NCBI GenBank assembly: GCA_946549475.1
Contig: CAMNQO010000022.1
Span: 1 to 15,346, forward strand
DNA length: 15,346 nucleotides
Reading direction: 5' to 3'
Source of the DNA: an uncultured Bacteroidales bacterium
GTDB lineage: Bacteria; Bacteroidota; Bacteroidia; Bacteroidales; UBA932
Of the stretch, positions 14,602 to 15,346 are shown one piece after another; the stretch's first letter is position 1, and every line of letters starts with the position of its first letter. The notes under the pieces are model-generated. The model was given only the letters and a program-made list of their open reading frames with translations. It was not told the DNA's origin and did not search any database. A program made the position numbers and the translations under genes.

Positions 14602-14644
14602 ATAAAATTTATGATAGTTTCTGTTCAATCCGGCGTTTTTTGTG

Positions 14645-14652
14645 TAATTTTG
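14645..14652 (+). promoter_or_regulatory. Candidate -7 box for the RNA methyltransferase gene
   Basis: TAATTTTG matches TAnnTTTG exactly, 36 nt upstream of the chosen ATG at 14689. The -33 region is poor (TTTC at 14618-14621, too far). A start at 14665 would be almost on the expected transcription start, which supports the ATG at 14689. Confidence 0.45.
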
Positions 14653-14688
14653 CAGCCGTAGCGCATGCGGATGTGCGCTTCTCTTGCC

Positions 14689-15261
14689 ATGAACGACAGA
14701 AAATTGCTCAATACCGAACTGGAACGGTTGACGCCGGAAGAATACACGGCGACCCGTACGGGCGTTGTCATCGTGCTGGACAATGTCCGCAGCGCCCACA
14801 ATGTGGGATCCGTTTTCCGGACGGCCGATTGTTTCAAGGCGGATGCCGTATGGCTCTGCGGCATCACGCCCGTCCCTCCGTCTCCGCTCATCCGCAAGAC
14901 CGCCCTCGGGGCGGAGCAGGTCGTCCCGTTTGAACAGGGTGAAGATACGCTGGAGACCGTCCGGGCTTTGAAGTCCGCCGGCTTTACCCTCGTGGCGGTG
15001 GAGCAGACGGTCTCGTCGGTTTCGTTGGAAAAGTTTTCCCCGCAGCCGGGCCGGCCCTATGCCTATGTCTTCGGCAATGAAGTGGACGGGGTACGCCAGG
15101 AGGTTGTGGACGCCTGCGACTTTTCCCTCGAGATCCCCCAGTTCGGCACCAAGCACTCGCTCAACATATCGGTCGCCGCCGGTATCGTCCTCTGGCACTG
15201 CCTCGGCAGCCGGTACGGCGAAATGGAAAATACGCCGGGTCCCGCAGCGTCCTCCTTTTAG
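14689..15261 (+). CDS. SpoU/TrmH-family RNA 2'-O-methyltransferase
   Basis: A 190-aa SPOUT-class enzyme that should transfer a methyl group from SAM to a ribose 2'-OH in tRNA or rRNA; target unknown. The three family motifs are present: motif 1 DNVRSAHNVGSVFRTAD (31-47), motif 2 VFGNEVDGV (127-135) and motif 3 around IPQFGTKHSLNISVAAG (149-165), which contribute to the trefoil-knot cofactor site. There is no N-terminal substrate-binding domain beyond about 24 residues. I chose ATG 14689 (MNDRKLLN) because it fits the family N-terminus and the promoter position; 14665 would add eight residues. The gene diverges from exbB and meets an aquaporin-like gene tail to tail, with overlapping stop codons. 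Confidence 0.9.
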   Translation: MNDRKLLNTELERLTPEEYTATRTGVVIVLDNVRSAHNVGSVFRTADCFKADAVWLCGITPVPPSPLIRKTALGAEQVVPFEQGEDTLETVRALKSAGFTLVAVEQTVSSVSLEKFSPQPGRPYAYVFGNEVDGVRQEVVDACDFSLEIPQFGTKHSLNISVAAGIVLWHCLGSRYGEMENTPGPAASSF

Positions 15262-15274
15262 AAAAGCAGGAGGA
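15250..15274. terminator. Possible bidirectional terminator hairpin over converging stop codons
   Basis: TCCTCCT (15250-15256) pairs with AGGAGGA (15268-15274), and the intervening TTT/AAA can extend the stem with a small bulge. It spans the stops of both convergent genes. No strong T-tract follows on either strand, so termination is only suggested. Confidence 0.3.
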
Positions 15275-15346
15275 AAAGTCCCGCAGCGGCTGCACCTCCG
15301 CAAACCGGACCCAGGACGGGCACCCAGCTGTAGCCCCAGTCGCTGT
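15258..15346 (-). CDS. MIP-family channel (aquaporin/glycerol facilitator), C-terminal end only
   Basis: Only the last 28 codons plus stop are in the window; the gene continues beyond the right edge. The visible peptide SDWGYSWVPVLGPVCGGA, followed by a hydrophobic end LFLLLF, resembles the last membrane helix of GlpF/aquaporin-family channels (the W-V-P-x-x-G-P-x-x-G pattern). Such channels pass water or glycerol across the inner membrane. The TAA stop lies at 15260-15258, overlapping the TAG of the convergent methyltransferase gene by three bases. The short length limits confidence. Confidence 0.65.
   Translation of the reverse strand, partial: SDWGYSWVPVLGPVCGGAAAAGLFLLLF

Noticed and set aside
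13867..15303. A 478-codon minus-strand frame extending exbB upstream
   Set aside because: The extension crosses a divergent promoter region and is antisense to the methyltransferase gene, with no recognisable domain; exbB starts normally at 14577.

Overview
The window looks like a chromosomal segment of a fairly GC-rich member of the Bacteroidota, probably Bacteroidales. The reasons are the Bacteroides-type promoter boxes (TTTG, about 20 nt, TAnnTTTG), little sign of Shine-Dalgarno sequences, a Bacteroidota-style topoisomerase IV A subunit, lipoprotein-type secreted carbohydrate proteins, and a TonB/ExbB/ExbD set. The genus cannot be fixed from the sequence alone. No rRNA, tRNA or CRISPR array was seen.

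Layout, left to right. (1) Positions 1-3796, minus strand: a three-gene unit read right to left. It encodes a PTS EIIC-like integral membrane protein, a GH127-type beta-L-arabinofuranosidase lipoprotein, and a CotH-family lipoprotein cut by the window edge. (2) Positions 3797-3948: a divergent intergenic region with a strong Bacteroides-type promoter for recJ, a 24-bp dyad over its -33 box and a 16-bp palindrome over its -7 box. The recJ transcript may be almost leaderless. (3) Positions 3949-5733, plus strand: recJ. (4) Positions 5746-7142: an AT-rich mobile-looking island. It holds a single Y1/HUH REP-associated-type transposase gene (minus strand) between two nearly identical 95-bp direct repeats, each made of two tandem imperfect hairpins. 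This is the most unusual part of the window. (5) Positions 7270-14577, minus strand: a compact seven-gene run, exbB-exbD-tonB-rluB-era-parC-aroK, with gaps of 1-24 nt or short overlaps. A degenerate, in-frame copy of the aroK 3' end follows aroK. (6) Positions 14689-15261, plus strand: a SpoU/TrmH-family RNA methyltransferase, divergent from exbB. (7) Positions 15258-15346, minus strand: the C-terminus of an aquaporin/glycerol-facilitator-like protein, whose stop codon overlaps the methyltransferase stop.

How the genes relate. The left unit looks like a small arabinoside/glycan locus: a surface or periplasmic GH127 enzyme plus a permease-like protein that has no EIIA/EIIB domains. The long minus-strand run joins outer-membrane energy transduction (ExbB, ExbD, TonB) to core housekeeping: rRNA pseudouridylation, ribosome assembly GTPase, chromosome decatenation and shikimate phosphorylation. 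The 5746-7142 island lies between the convergent 3' ends of recJ and aroK, a typical landing place for REP-like elements.
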